DNA of 64,000 bases, taken from positions 343,368,263 through 343,432,262 of the forward strand of contig NC_085138.1 of the NCBI RefSeq assembly GCF_035046485.1, written 5' to 3'. Below, piece by piece: positions 21,514 to 31,912 of the stretch. Numbering within the stretch: position 1 is the first letter of the stretch; every line of letters begins with the position of its first letter. The position numbers were made by a program, and so were the translations under genes. Source of the DNA: Aedes albopictus (Eukaryota; Arthropoda; Insecta; Diptera; Culicidae). The notes under the pieces are model-generated. The model was not told where the DNA came from. It saw only the letters and a program-made list of their open reading frames with translations, and ran no database searches.

Positions 21514-22212
21514 AAGGGGATTTTGTTTAGAGGGTTCGAAAAGTCGGTACAAGAATATTCTAGAAGGCTTACAAGTTTTTAGTATGCAGGCGTTATTACT
21601 TCAGGTATTTTCTCTCTCAGAAATTTCTCTAAGGGTGACACAAAAATACTGATATTCATTTTTCCAAAACATGTGTAAAAATGTACAAATTTTTATAAAT
21701 TCTTCGAAGTTTAACCCTTTCGTGACGAACCAGCACAATTGTGCTGTTCAGCGGTAACAGTTTAGCATATTTTTTCATCTGTTAACGACACATAATTAGA
21801 CTTTCAAATGAAGAAAACAATTACTGTTCTATTGGGAAATCCAAGAGTTCCAAAGCCAAAGTTGAGCCATTTGTATGGAGATTTCACTTTTTTTTAGCAC
21901 CGTCCCAAAAGGATTAAGCAGCAATCTATAAAGTTTTCATTAAATTTATTGAAAATAACTTAAAAATTTGTGGATTCTGGAAAAAAAACTTTATCACATT
22001 TCAAAAATCTGTATTTTTCTGTACTCTGTATCTTGTCTGTATAAAAGGTCAACCTGCATAATACAGAAAAATCTGTATGTCTGGCATCTCTGATATTGAC
22101 AGCAACATGCGACAGATGTTTGAAAGAGCTGAGTAGGTGTAGGATCATTTGGGGATTTACTTTCCGATTTACCTCAGTCAATTCCATATCAGTTGTCTTT
22201 ATTTTTTGTATA
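21514..22212. other. AT-rich, nothing recognised
   Basis: A short palindrome, CAGCACAATTGTGCTG, near 21731 is the only structure. The minus-strand ORF 21960-22238 has no family signature. Confidence 0.4.
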
Positions 22213-22914
22213 CAGTGAGGATTCGCTCGTTGGGTCACGACTGCGCCCCGATAAGCGAATCTTGTTCGTTCGTTGGGGCAAGTGGCAGCTGATCAAAATG
22301 CGCTAGACGCACGCACGAGAAACACGTCACGAAATACTCACATACTTGCACAAACGATCTGTACACGGAACCGCCAAACTACCCAAAATTGAGTTCTTTT
22401 GACGCAATCCCATAGTTCCGCCCAATAAGCCAAATTTGAGTAAATCGATTAAACTCACACTAGGTAAATTGCCTTTACCTCCAGCAAAAAAAATATACTT
22501 AAGAGTAGGTAAATTCAACCCAAGACCCCCCCTCATTCAACCCAAATTTGAGTATACCTACATTTACTCAAAATTGGCTTATTGGGCTCAAGGACCCCCA
22601 TTGGGTAGACGCATCTCTGTTTGTTTTTGACAACATCGGTGGGGGAAAGAGGGAAAACAACCTAATTTTGGGTAACTAGTTTATTCGATATACTCAGCTT
22701 TGAGTAAAGTCGACCTAAAAATTAGGTAGTTTGATTTCTCCGTGTATATAGGAGCTGCGATGCAACGGCAGCCAGACGTCAAACTCGTTTTGACATCGAT
22801 TTTGATATTGACAGTGTTTTTTAGTTGGGGTTTGCCCCAACCAGCGAACATTCAACCATCGAGACAGCCCATCTAACGAGCCGCCAACGAACGAATCGGG
22901 ACTGTACTGCAAAA
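22213..22914. mobile_element. non-autonomous pogo-like element (TA target)
   Basis: The ends CAGTGAGGATTCGCTCGTTGG and inverted CAGTCCCGATTCGTTCGTTGG, flanked by TA (22211-22212, 22915-22916). CAGT ends with a TA target are typical of the pogo branch of Tc1/mariner. No transposase is present. The centre is occupied by another MITE. Confidence 0.7.
22363..22745. mobile_element. MITE nested in the pogo-like element, ACACGGA termini
   Basis: ACACGGAACCGCCAAACTACC at the left and inverted ACACGGAGAAATCAAACTACC at the right. A further inner inverted pair is CCAATAAGCCAAATTTGAG (about 22422) with CTCAAAATTGGCTTATTGG (about 22568). TA lies at both edges. Three inverted repeats are thus nested. Confidence 0.75.
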
Positions 22915-22937
22915 TTCTACTAATGTACCATTTCTTA

Positions 22938-22950
22938 ATAATAATAATAT

Positions 22951-23010
<60 letters not shown>
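22938..23010 (+). repeat. TAA trinucleotide microsatellite
   Basis: An almost uninterrupted run of AAT/TAA triplets, with one ATATAATTA interruption near 22950. Confidence 0.95.
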
Positions 23011-23700
23011 GTCAAATGATTTGAACTAAGGGACCGTTCTTAAACCACGTAGACACATCTGGCCTAAGTCTATGTTCCATACAAATTTTCAAATATTTTT
23101 ATAGACAAAAATTTACGAAGGGGGTCTACCCAATCCTAGCGACGATCATGTTTAATAGTTTAAAACCATGGAAATAGAACCGTCGAACGACTAGTTTTTG
23201 AGTAATGATCTATTACAAACAGAAAAGGTTGTTGGCATATTTTGGTGAACGAGCATTTCTAGAGAGACCATTGGATCTTCTTCTGACCATTATTATGTAG
23301 AATATGAAAAATCGTGAAGATAGAGACGTCGCATGACTTTAATTTGGAGATGTAAAAAAATATTCATCGAAATAGGTTCTCCAGGATCTTCCGAAGCGCC
23401 GAAGCTGGTTTGAAGCAGGGTTGTGCAGTTTCAGGATGATTAATGTCGAATGACACTCGCTCTAACCATCACTTCATACGACAAACGCAGTCCATCAAAA
23501 CATAATCGATTCACGCAAAAGCCACTCAAGCAAACCCTCGTTCAATGCAGAGTCATCCACATCCAACAGCAGCGATCGTCTCTTGTTTTCGAACCACACG
23601 ATGAAACACCGAAGCGAGTTTTTGGTCTACGCCTTGCATTCTATTCATAGGGCGTGTTATGTTTGTGTTTGCTGTGCCATGCAATACTACTTAACAAATT
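23011..23700. other. nothing recognised
   Basis: Mixed composition. ORF 23450-23650 has no family signature. Confidence 0.4.
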
Positions 23701-24154
23701 GACCTTCATCCTGGCCCTTTCAGATGAGAGTCACCCACCAGTGAGTGGCATAGCTCGGCGTCGGAACGACTGTTAAGAAGCGTTCGGCTACTCAGGAGAT
23801 TTGCAGAGAAAGAGCGTGGCGGTGGCAGCCACCGTATCAATGCGTTCGTCTCGAATGTGTTCGTTAGCAACAAAGAGACGGTCGGCTGTAGCGTTGATGG
23901 AGGAAGAAGGGCAATGTTGATGTTGCGGCTTTTTTGTGTTATGATGGTGATGGTGCACAAGACTGGTTTGAAGGTCTATTTTGCAGTTCGATCGCTACCA
24001 GCGTCAATTACAGACGGACGCAAACGTGCGCTCTGCAGTACGGCTCTGCATTGTCTTTGCTTCCCATAGAAATTGGATGTTTATCGGTTATTCGCGCTTG
24101 CTTTGTTCGCCTGTGGTGCTTTCTGTGTGGTTGAAATAGCATCCAAATTTCACC
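23701..24154 (+). other. probable 5' region of the LINE whose ORF1 follows
   Basis: GC-richer than its surroundings and directly upstream of the ATG at 24155, whose context is TTCACCATGA. LINE 5' UTRs often carry an internal promoter. The exact element start was not found. Short ORFs here are overlapping shadows. Confidence 0.45.
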
Positions 24155-25557
24155 ATGAACGAGTTAAAGATTGAAAATACCGTTCAATTTCGGTTCCCAC
24201 CAGGAAGCCCCCGACCGTCGTGGGACGAAATTGCATGCTTCGTCAAGCAACTCAAAACGGACGTAATGCCTGGTTTAGACAGTGCAAGTGACTTGATTCA
24301 AGTCAATGGAAAATGCCCAATTGAATGCGAATTGAACGTGTAAACACCACCATTCATCTCACATGAGCAACTCACTTGACTTGAACGAAAGTTGAACATG
24401 TTGAACTTTTTCATTCAAGTCAAACGAAATCGTCTCACTTGCCCCGTCTAAACCCGCGATTCATGTGAGCTGAATTCAAGTCATCTGTCAGTGAGATGAA
24501 TTCAATTCAGTTTGCTTACGCTTCGCACGAGTTGAACAATGTAAACACTTGCTTCAACTGAGATGCATTCAAGAGCATTCAAGTGAACACTCAAGTCATT
24601 TGCTCAGTCTAAACACATCATTCCATTGGATTGAACATCTTTGAGAAGCTAGCAAGTGAAATGTTCGTTTCAGTTGAACAATGTAAACCAGGCATAACGC
24701 TGATGGAGACTACGTATAGAACGGCCCAGGATCGATCGATGTTTATCAAATTTACAACACATGAAGCAATGATCGATTCATTGGGTAAGAACGCGGAACC
24801 ACAATCATTCGTGTGCACCAGTGGGAAATCAGTGGAGGTGCGTATGGCTGTCGCGGGTTCCAATATGCGGTACATACGTGTCTTCGATTTGCCGCCGGAA
24901 GTACCAGATGATATGCTTTCTTCGGTTCTCGGAGAATTTGGGAAGGTAGATCGATTAGTACGGGAGAAATTTTCCGCGGATGTAGGCCTCGGCCATATGT
25001 ATACCGGAGTACGAGGAGTGCACATGGATGTACAAAAAAACATCCCACCATCAATCGATGTCATGGGACGGAAAGCTAATATATTCTACGACGGTTTGAA
25101 AGACACTTGTTTTTTGTGTCATAGTACGGGACACCGGAGAGATTTGTGCCCCGAACGAAAACCTCAAAACAAGCAGGAGAAGAAAACGCAAGGAAACCCA
25201 GTAAGCAGTTCATATGCCGCGGTAGTTTCCGGAAAGCATACCTCATCGGAAGACCATAACTCGGCGGAAGGACTTGAACAGGAAATAATCGAAGTTCTGG
25301 ACGAAGAATTTCTTGAAAGATCCACGGAAACGGAAGAAATTGAGCAGAGTCAACCCAACACTTGTGTGGCCGTAACTGTTTCGGAAAAAGAGATGCGGCA
25401 TAAGGAAAACATGCAGAAGTTGGAGGAAGCTGCTATAGTCATCAAGGAAGCCATCGAAAACAAAACAGCGAAGGACCGACGGGCACAGTTTGCGGCATCG
25501 GCGTCCAACTCTAGTTCATTGCCTAGAAAGAAGGTCGGCCGCAGAACATTTTATTGA
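24155..25557 (+). pseudogene. LINE ORF1 (gag-like, CCHC zinc knuckle) split by a transposon
   Basis: Nucleic-acid-binding ORF1 of a non-LTR retrotransposon. It starts at ATG 24155 (MNELKIENTVQFRFPPGSP) and is interrupted after 24266 by a 428-bp element; the frame resumes at 24698. Insertion plus duplicated TAA is 431 bp, and the frames on the two sides differ by exactly that, so the ancestral frame was continuous at about 323 residues. The apparent start at 24631 (TTG) lies inside the insertion. Downstream features are an RRM-like region (YIRVFDLPPEVPDD), a knuckle C-X2-C-X4-H-X4-C (CFLCHSTGHRRDLC, bases about 25108-25149), an acidic segment and a C-terminal helix ending KDRRAQFAASASNSSSLP. 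No ORF2 follows. Confidence 0.8.
24267..24694. mobile_element. 428-bp non-autonomous transposon in ORF1, TAA target duplication
   Basis: The ends TGCCTGGTTTAGACA and inverted TGCCTGGTTTACATT, flanked by TAA (24264-24266 and 24695-24697). A 3-bp TWA target fits PIF/Harbinger; the family is inferred. The interior is packed with TTGAAC, CAAGTGA and TCACTTG words in both orientations. No transposase. Confidence 0.85.
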
Positions 25558-25672
25558 ATTCTATTGAATGTGCTTAGAATAACAAATTTTGTAACCAGAT
25601 TATCGGCTCCATAGAGTTTTTGAATAAACAAACGAGCCATCCAAATAAACGAATTAGAAAAAAAAGGTCTAT
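25558..25672 (+). other. 3' UTR and A-run of the ORF1-only LINE
   Basis: After the ORF1 stop about 100 bp contain two AATAAAC signals (near 25623 and 25643) and an A8 run ending near 25665. A LINE 3' end lies directly behind ORF1, with no trace of an endonuclease or reverse transcriptase. Confidence 0.55.
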
Positions 25673-25965
25673 TTGTCCTGTCGGGTAGACACCAACATTC
25701 GTCCTAGCAAAGAATTTGATCTAAAAACAACTAAATGTCTTTCGCCGTAACGGGACAAAATTTGCAAAACACTGTTTTCACGCGAGCGTAATGCGGCGCT
25801 CCCGAAACTAAATCAAACATATTTCCTAAACCATACATTTTTCAGTAAAACTCATTTCGGCAATCTTGTTCACGTCAGCCTAAAGAAGAAATGTACAGAA
25901 GATACTATTGTTCTGTACCTTATAACTAAAATTCCAAAAAAAAAAAAAAAATATGGACGTCATAT
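25673..25965. other. nothing recognised
   Basis: A-rich run at about 25935-25950; otherwise featureless. Confidence 0.4.
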
Positions 25966-26380
25966 TTGGATCACCCCTTTGAGGTTACATACACACATAC
26001 AGACATTTGCTCAGTTCGTCGAGCTGAGTTGATTGGTATAGGTATTAGATTTGGCCTTGGAATGAAAGTCGGTTTTCCAAACGATATGTACGCCCTTCTT
26101 AAGGAGGGTAAAACATGGTCAAGACCCACTGACGTTTTTTTTTCTATGTTTGATGCTGGCTCATTAGACCGAATGGTCATTAGACCGAATTGTCATCAGG
26201 ACGAATTGCAATGTAACTGTTATGGAACTTGAAACGTTTTGCCTTTCTCGTACACCAAGGTGTACCGAAAGGCTATATGTTCACTCCAAAAACGAAAATT
26301 TGATAGAGCCTCCGGAGGGGTCAAGTGTTATATACCAATCGACTCAGCTCGACGAGTTGAGATGATGTCTGTGTGTGTGT

Positions 26381-26412
<32 letters not shown>

Positions 26413-26462
26413 GTGTGCGTATGTGTGTGTGTGTACAAAAAAGGTCACCTAACTTTTAGATA
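25966..26462. mobile_element. inverted-repeat element with TCGAGCTGAG arms and GT run
   Basis: CATACACACATACAGACAT, GCTCAGTTCGTCGAGCTGAG and TTGGTATA at 25985-26042 reappear inverted at about 26330-26385 as TATACCAATCGACTCAGCTC, GACGAGTTGAGATGATGTCT, GTGTGTGTATG. The spacer contains GCCTTTCTCGTACACCAAGG. ORFs here are shadows. Confidence 0.6.
26365..26440 (+). repeat. GT microsatellite
   Basis: TGTG dinucleotides with TATG interruptions, about 75 bp. Confidence 0.95.
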
Positions 26463-26578
26463 ATAAACATCAACCGGTTTTAACGACCGACGGTTCATTC
26501 GACGCGGAATCTGGTCCCATTGTTTCCTATTGAAAATGGTTCGGATCGGTTCAGCCGTTCCGGAGTTATGACCATTTA

Positions 26579-26737
26579 CCCAAGCAACACACATGTTTTA
26601 ATAGAGTTACTACAGCGCAAGTTTTGGTTGTATAGAAGTTTATTTTACGTAATTGTGTTGAAATAACGTAAAATAAACTTCTATACAACCAAAACTTACG
26701 CTGTCGTAACTTTTATATAACATGTGTGTTACTTGGG
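26579..26737. mobile_element. fold-back MITE, CCCAAGCAACA termini, copy 2
   Basis: A 159-bp near-perfect hairpin closely matching the copy at 12420-12586 (GCGCAAGTTTTGGTTGTATA). TA flanks (26577-26578, 26738-26739). It is inserted in the first satellite unit. Confidence 0.9.
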
Positions 26738-27775
26738 TAGGTGTTCCGGATCGGTACCCCAGGAAGGGGCCAGATATGAAAATGCAACAAACCCATGCAT
26801 GCGACCCATCAAACCACGGCATTTTCAATTATCTGATGAACGGGAAGCAGGAAAATAGTCTCAGACTATATCTGAACTGGTTCTGTTCTGGAACCGGTTC
26901 CGGGTGTCCTGCCGGAAGTGGCCAAATATAAAAGTAAACATAACCCTTGCATGCGACACATCAAAGAGCGGCTTTTTCGATAACCAGTTGAATGGTAAGC
27001 AGGAAAGTAGTTTCAGACCATATTTGAACCGGTAGTGTTCCAGAACCGGTTCCGGGTATCCTGCCGGAAGTGGCCAATAAAAAAAAATGAACCACACCCA
27101 TGCATGCGACACATCAAAGAGCGGCTTTTTCGATAACCAGATGAATGGTAAGCAGGAAAATAGTTTCATACCATATTTGAACCGGTTGTGTTCCGAAACC
27201 GGTTCCAGGTGTCCCGCCGGAAGTAGCCAATTAAAGAAATGAACCATGTATGCGACACATCAAAGAGCGGCTTTTTCGATAACCAGTTGAATGGTAAGCA
27301 GGAAAATAGTTTCATACTATATTTGAACCGGTTATGTTCCGAAACCGGTTCAAGGTGTCCCGCCGGAAGTAGCCAATTAAAGAAATGAACCATGTATGCG
27401 ACGCATCAAAGAGCGGCTTTTTCGATAACCAGTTGAACGGTAAGCAGGGAAATAGTTTCATACCGTATCTGAACCGGTTGTGTTTTGAAACCGGTTCCAG
27501 GTGTCACGCCAGAAGTGGCCAATTAAAAAAGTGAACCAAACCCATGCATGCGACACATCAAAGAGCGGCTTTTTCGATAACTAGATGAATGGTAAGCAGG
27601 AAAATAGTTTCATACCGTATTTAAACCGGTTGTGTTCCGGAACCGTTTCCAGGTATCCCGTCGGAAGTGATCTATTAAAAAACTGAACCAAACCTATGCA
27701 TGTGACACACCAAACAGCGGTTTTATCGATAATCAGATGAACGGTAAGCAGGAAAATACTTTCAGACCATATATG

Positions 27776-27917
27776 AACAGTTTATTAAACTGACGAAGTT
27801 GAAAGGGTGACTGAATGCGTCTGACGATGACCGAAAAATAGTAGGTCGAAACGTGTAACGCTTGCAGCTGTTTCCGATATTTGTCATCGATAATTACCAA
27901 TCAATCCACAAATAACA
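27776..27917 (+). mobile_element. short hammerhead-bearing insert in the satellite
   Basis: Roughly 140 bp that do not belong to the satellite unit and account for the doubled spacing 27660-27960. They are flanked by ATATATGAAC and ATATCTGAAC, either a 10-bp target duplication or the satellite resuming. Contains the motif at 27817-27861. A truncated Penelope-like end or a small ribozyme retroelement are both possible. Confidence 0.6.
27817..27861 (+). ncRNA. hammerhead-ribozyme-like motif 2
   Basis: Helix I GCGT / ACGC (27817-27820, 27858-27861). Core CTGACGA (27821-27827) and GAA (27848-27850). Helix II GACC / GGTC with an 11-nt loop. Helix III is the two-pair ACGTGT, followed by A27857 as the cleavage base (NUH = GUA). 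As in motif 1, one unpaired base (T27828) precedes helix II. Confidence 0.6.
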
Positions 27918-28010
27918 TATCTGAACCGGTTGTGTTCCGGAACCGGTTCCAGGTGTCCTGCCGGAAGTGGCCAGTTAAAAAGTGAACCAAACCCATGCAT
28001 ATGAAACATC

Positions 28011-28667
28011 AAATCGTCAAAAATGTAGGATAACCAGATAAACGGGCAGCAAGAAAATAGTCTCTGACCACACCTAAGATTACCAACAGTGTTGCAGAAT
28101 CAGGATTGGATGCATCGCTGAAATTACGAAGGTGAACAAAATCAATGCACGCGATAAATATGCGTAAAACAAAATCTTAATAAAAATTAAATCGATCTTG
28201 TCAAATCACACCATTTTAGATTCCTGAGACGTAATTATTATACAGTAGGATGAATTAACGTTGTATGGGGAAATTTCAGTTTTATAGCATAAATCCCCCT
28301 TTTTTTCCTACGCACAACCTCGCACTCTGTAACATGGTTGAAATCTGAATGGGTTTTATCTTATAACCAATGATAATGAAATAAAGGCTAAAGTGTGCAG
28401 AAAAAAATTGCCGAAATATCGTGATAATGATCGGCAGCCAGTGCCAGTCAACTGAGAGGTTTGATATTTTACTGCTCTGCTTATACGTTTAACATAATAC
28501 ATAACTTCGGATTGTGAGCCTTCAATAAGTTTCCAAATTCGATTATGGCTTTGATATAATTGTTGCTTTTCTGAATAAGGCTGACACAAATTTCGATTTC
28601 TCTTAAGTCAAGAGGAGTCCCCTTGGAAACTCGGAATTCATAGTTTTGAGGAAAGGCACAAATAAAT
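28011..28667. other. end of satellite, then nothing recognised
   Basis: A diverged satellite remnant to about 28080, then AT-rich DNA. The minus-strand ORFs at 28356-28711 have no family signature. Confidence 0.4.
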
Positions 28668-29530
28668 AGGGAAGATCGGGGCATAATGGACACCCGGGGC
28701 GAAATGGACACCCCTATTTTTGCCGAAACCGTTGACTTTTATGCTAAACTTTTAATGCATAAGTAAAAAGGAACACGTCATCGTTCTATTTTTAAAAAGT
28801 ACCATTCATATGCTTCCAAAATAACCTAAATATCATTGAAATTGAAATATGTTTCTCATATGATGAAATTATTACAATTTCAACGCAGCAGCAAATAAAG
28901 TATAACGAGTGTTTGAGTGTGTCCACCGTAAAAATAAGTGAATTGCTACCTTATATGCATGTATACGTAGATTTAGAAATGGATAAAGTATTTTATTTGT
29001 GATTAGAATTTACTCAAAATAGAAAATTCAATGTTGTAGTCGATTTGGGGCGAAATGAACACTGGCAATTACGAATGAATGTACGCGCATTGCATACTGT
29101 TAGGCGTTAAAGAGTGTTTGGAAAAAATCATTTGAATTATTTTAGCCTAAAGTTTATTTAATTAGCTTTAATGTTATGTAAACTCGTTTAAGATGGAGTA
29201 TTTTATCTGTGGTATCGATCTCCGTGGGCAAATTACTTAACTGATCGATGTAATCAAATAATTAGCATAAAATATACAGGGGTGTCCATTATGCCCCGAT
29301 GGGTATCCATTTCGCTCCGTACCCTTTCTGCCAGCCTTAAAAAAACACACGACTTATAATTCATTATTTCTTCACAATAAAGACATTCTACCTGCTGTAA
29401 ATGATTGAAATACGTAGGAAACAAACCAAAGTTGTAAACCAACTGATAATATGTTAAGTTTTACTCTGTTATACAGACCTAACGTACTCATTTGCTTAGG
29501 GTGTCCATTATGCCCCTAATCCCCCTTAAC
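28668..29530. mobile_element. element with repeated GGGGCATAATGGACACC termini
   Basis: The left end carries GGGGCATAATGGACACC, then GGGGCGAAATGGACACCCC. The right half carries the same words inverted at about 29281-29320 and again at 29500-29520. A further GGGGCGAAATGAACACTGG sits at about 29046. The flanks AATAAATA (28661-28668) and AATAAATT (about 29533) may be an 8-bp duplication but cannot be placed exactly. No coding frame. Confidence 0.6.
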
Positions 29531-30099
29531 CAATAAATTTTTAAATTTTAAAGAGAAATTAAAGTCCTCCAGAAACTTTTATTACCAAATCCGACGAGTC
29601 AAGCGGATTTGCTCATTGTTTGGGTATTTTTTCAGCAAATACATTAATTATTTATCAACTCTACTCCCCCATTGATAAGTCGTCGAGCACTGTGACAAAA
29701 GATTTGTTCCGTTCTAGAGTTTTCTCAGAATTCATTAACACTTCGGCTTATGGCTCTTGAGTACATATTCGACGAGAAAGGCACTATCACCAGTAGGTGG
29801 ATTAATCTGGTTTTTTTTTTCAACAATTATTGCCAATAACTATTTTAACAATGAAACTTTGTTTACTACTTATAAAAGTTTTGTTTCGGGAGGATTTGAA
29901 ATCGAACACCCAACAAGGATCATGTTGGGAATGGAACCAGGCATCAACCAAAAATACATATTTTGTGCACCTGAACGTTTACCAAACGTTTCCTTTGAAC
30001 TCCTTCCACTAATACTCAAATTCCCGTGACGCCTAGGCCTGAAAGAATGTAGGTCTCTTTGTACTTTCATAGGCGTCCGATAGCCTGGTATACGGTTTA
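29531..30099. other. degenerate dispersed-repeat sequence
   Basis: GACGAGAAAGGCACTATCAC at about 29771 resembles words of the inverted-repeat element at 25966-26462. No element boundary or gene is evident; ORFs are short and overlapping. Confidence 0.4.
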
Positions 30100-31205
30100 T
30101 ATGGGAAAATATAAAAAAATGGAAAAACTCCAACTCCTGTATACTTTTTGAGTTCCATTTTGGTCCCATATCACCTTTGAAAATTTTCAGATCGATCGAC
30201 GAAACTATATTTTAGCGCCCGGCATTCTTAGTTTTTCATACGATTTACTAATGGGAAAATTTACTTCTTCAAATAAAAATTGCTTGAGGTCACCCATTGA
30301 TCCCTAAAAATAAGTCGATGAATGATTTCTGTAGATAATTTCACGAGGAATCAGACCTCCGAAGACCGCAAAGCGATGCGACATTCGTGGAAAAAGTTAT
30401 TGAGCCTTACTCGATCGATGAAATGACGAGATTTTATTATTTATTGTTATTCCTTACTTCCCGAGCAAAGTTTCATAACAACCTGATAACATACTGTGTT
30501 ATCTGATATCAAAAATAATTAACAAAATTTGTTCTCATTGTGGCTGAATAAGCAGGCAACATAACAAACATGATAACAACCAAGTATACCCGTGATATCA
30601 ATAAAATATATCATTATGTTATCATCAACGGCACTCTGATAACAACTTCTGAAAATCTATCAATTTTATCCAATTGAAAACTTATTTTATTATCAGAAAG
30701 ATATTTGCAACGGTCATTGATAACTAACTTCCGTTGTTGTTGTCGACGATGATGCCCCCAGTTTGACAGGTAATGGTAACATGAACTACCAAGTTGATAA
30801 CACAAAATTGTAAAATTTGTTCTGGAGCGAACACTAGTTATCACTTTGTTACTGCTCAGTTATTGTACTTCGCTCGGGTTGTTAACAGCTTTGGCATGCC
30901 ATTCGGTTTTCGGTCAATAACTTTTTCCACATGCCTTAGATCGCTTTGCGGTCTTCAGAGGGTTTGTTCCTCGTAAAATTTCAATCAGAAATCATTTATA
31001 GAGATATTTTTAGGGGTTAAGGGGTAACCTGAGGCTATTTTTCTTTGAAAAAGTGATGTTTCCTATAGTACATAAATCGTATGAAAACTTAAAACGGCTG
31101 GCGCTAAAATATAGTTACTCCGATCGAGCTGAAATTTTGCACAGTTAATATAGGGCTAAAATGGAACTCAAAATGTGTACAGGAGTAAAATGCCTTTTTG
31201 TGTCC
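30100..31205. mobile_element. long-inverted-repeat element split by a MITE
   Basis: The left arm about 30130-30410 and right arm about 30905-31180 are inverted copies: AAAAAGTTATTGA with TCAATAACTTTTT, GACCGCAAAGCGAT with ATCGCTTTGCGGTC, TATATTTTAGCGCC with GGCGCTAAAATATA. The centre is the MITE 30460-30878. Outer ends are not sharply defined. Non-coding. Confidence 0.7.
30460..30878. mobile_element. MITE, CCCGAGCRAAGT termini
   Basis: CCCGAGCAAAGT at the left pairs with ACTTCGCTCGGG at the right. The interior is rich in TGATAAC / GTTATCA words in both orientations. 419 bp, non-coding. A target duplication is not clear. Confidence 0.7.
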
Positions 31206-31307
31206 CACGCTAGTGTCCAACTAATCTTCATTTCCCATCCATCGGAGCTGTGGCAAGGACGAGGCCAGGATAGCACTCGATCGTTGGAGGATTGCGTCAA
31301 TCTTGTC

Positions 31308-31912
31308 AAAATCAATTTGAAGTTTGTATGGGAGTGATTTGTCGAATCACTCCTCGCCGCATTTTGTACTGGGTGAAACTGTCAAGCAGTTGCTCAGCTT
31401 TCAAAGGGTGATTTGAAAAAATCTCTTTAAAATTGATTTTAGGTATCAAAATAACGTTCTAAAAATCCGAAAAAAAAATCATAGTGGTTTAGAAAAAGGT
31501 GCTCTTTCATCTAAGATTATAAAAACAATAAATTTTTCGTTTAAAACCCCAATTGGTTTCTTTAATGGTGTTGAGATAATTGCAAATTCTAAATCTGCAC
31601 GCCAAACTGAGCCGAAATCCAAATTTTCATTAATTTTGGTGCCCAGGAACCTATTTAAAAATCAATGTGAAGCTTGTATGGTAGCGATTTGTCGAATCAC
31701 CCCTCGTCGCATTTTGTACTTGGCGGTGAAGCTGTCAAGCAGTAGCTCAGCTGTCAAAGGGTGATTTTGAAAAATCTCTTTGAAATTGATTTTAGGTACC
31801 AAAAGAAAATTCTAAAAATCTGGAAAAAATTATGGTGGCTCAGAAAAAGGTGCTCTTTCGTATAAAATCAAAAAATCAACACATTTATCAAAATTCAAAA
31901 CCCAATTTGACA
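31308..31912 (+). repeat. direct duplication, two copies of about 250 bp
   Basis: 31308-31555 and 31660-31912 share GATTTGTCGAATCAC, CGCATTTTGTACT, CTGTCAAGCAGT, CAAAGGGTGATTT, AAATTGATTTTAGGTA and AGAAAAAGGTGCTCTTTC in the same order. Offset is about 352 bp. No protein or terminal structure identified. Confidence 0.8.

Larger units (their letters stand above)
26470..28010. repeat. satellite of 146-153 bp, about eight units
   Basis: The landmark GCCGGAAGTGGCC recurs at about 26911, 27063, 27216, 27362, 27508, 27660 and 27960. Spacings are 146-153 bp, except the last of 300 bp where an insertion lies. Units share AACCGGTT, GGTTCC, GCATGCGACACATCAAAGAG and GATAACCAG. The minus strand stays open across several units (128 codons), but the repeated peptide is a by-product. 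Confidence 0.9.

Noticed and set aside
24631..25557. 308-residue protein starting at 24631
   Set aside because: The start is a TTG inside an inserted transposon; the real ORF1 begins at 24155.
26861..27393. Minus-strand ORFs with repeated FNWLLPAGHLEPVSEHNRF-like peptide
   Set aside because: Open frame across satellite units of about 150 bp; the unit length varies and breaks the frame, with no start context or domain.
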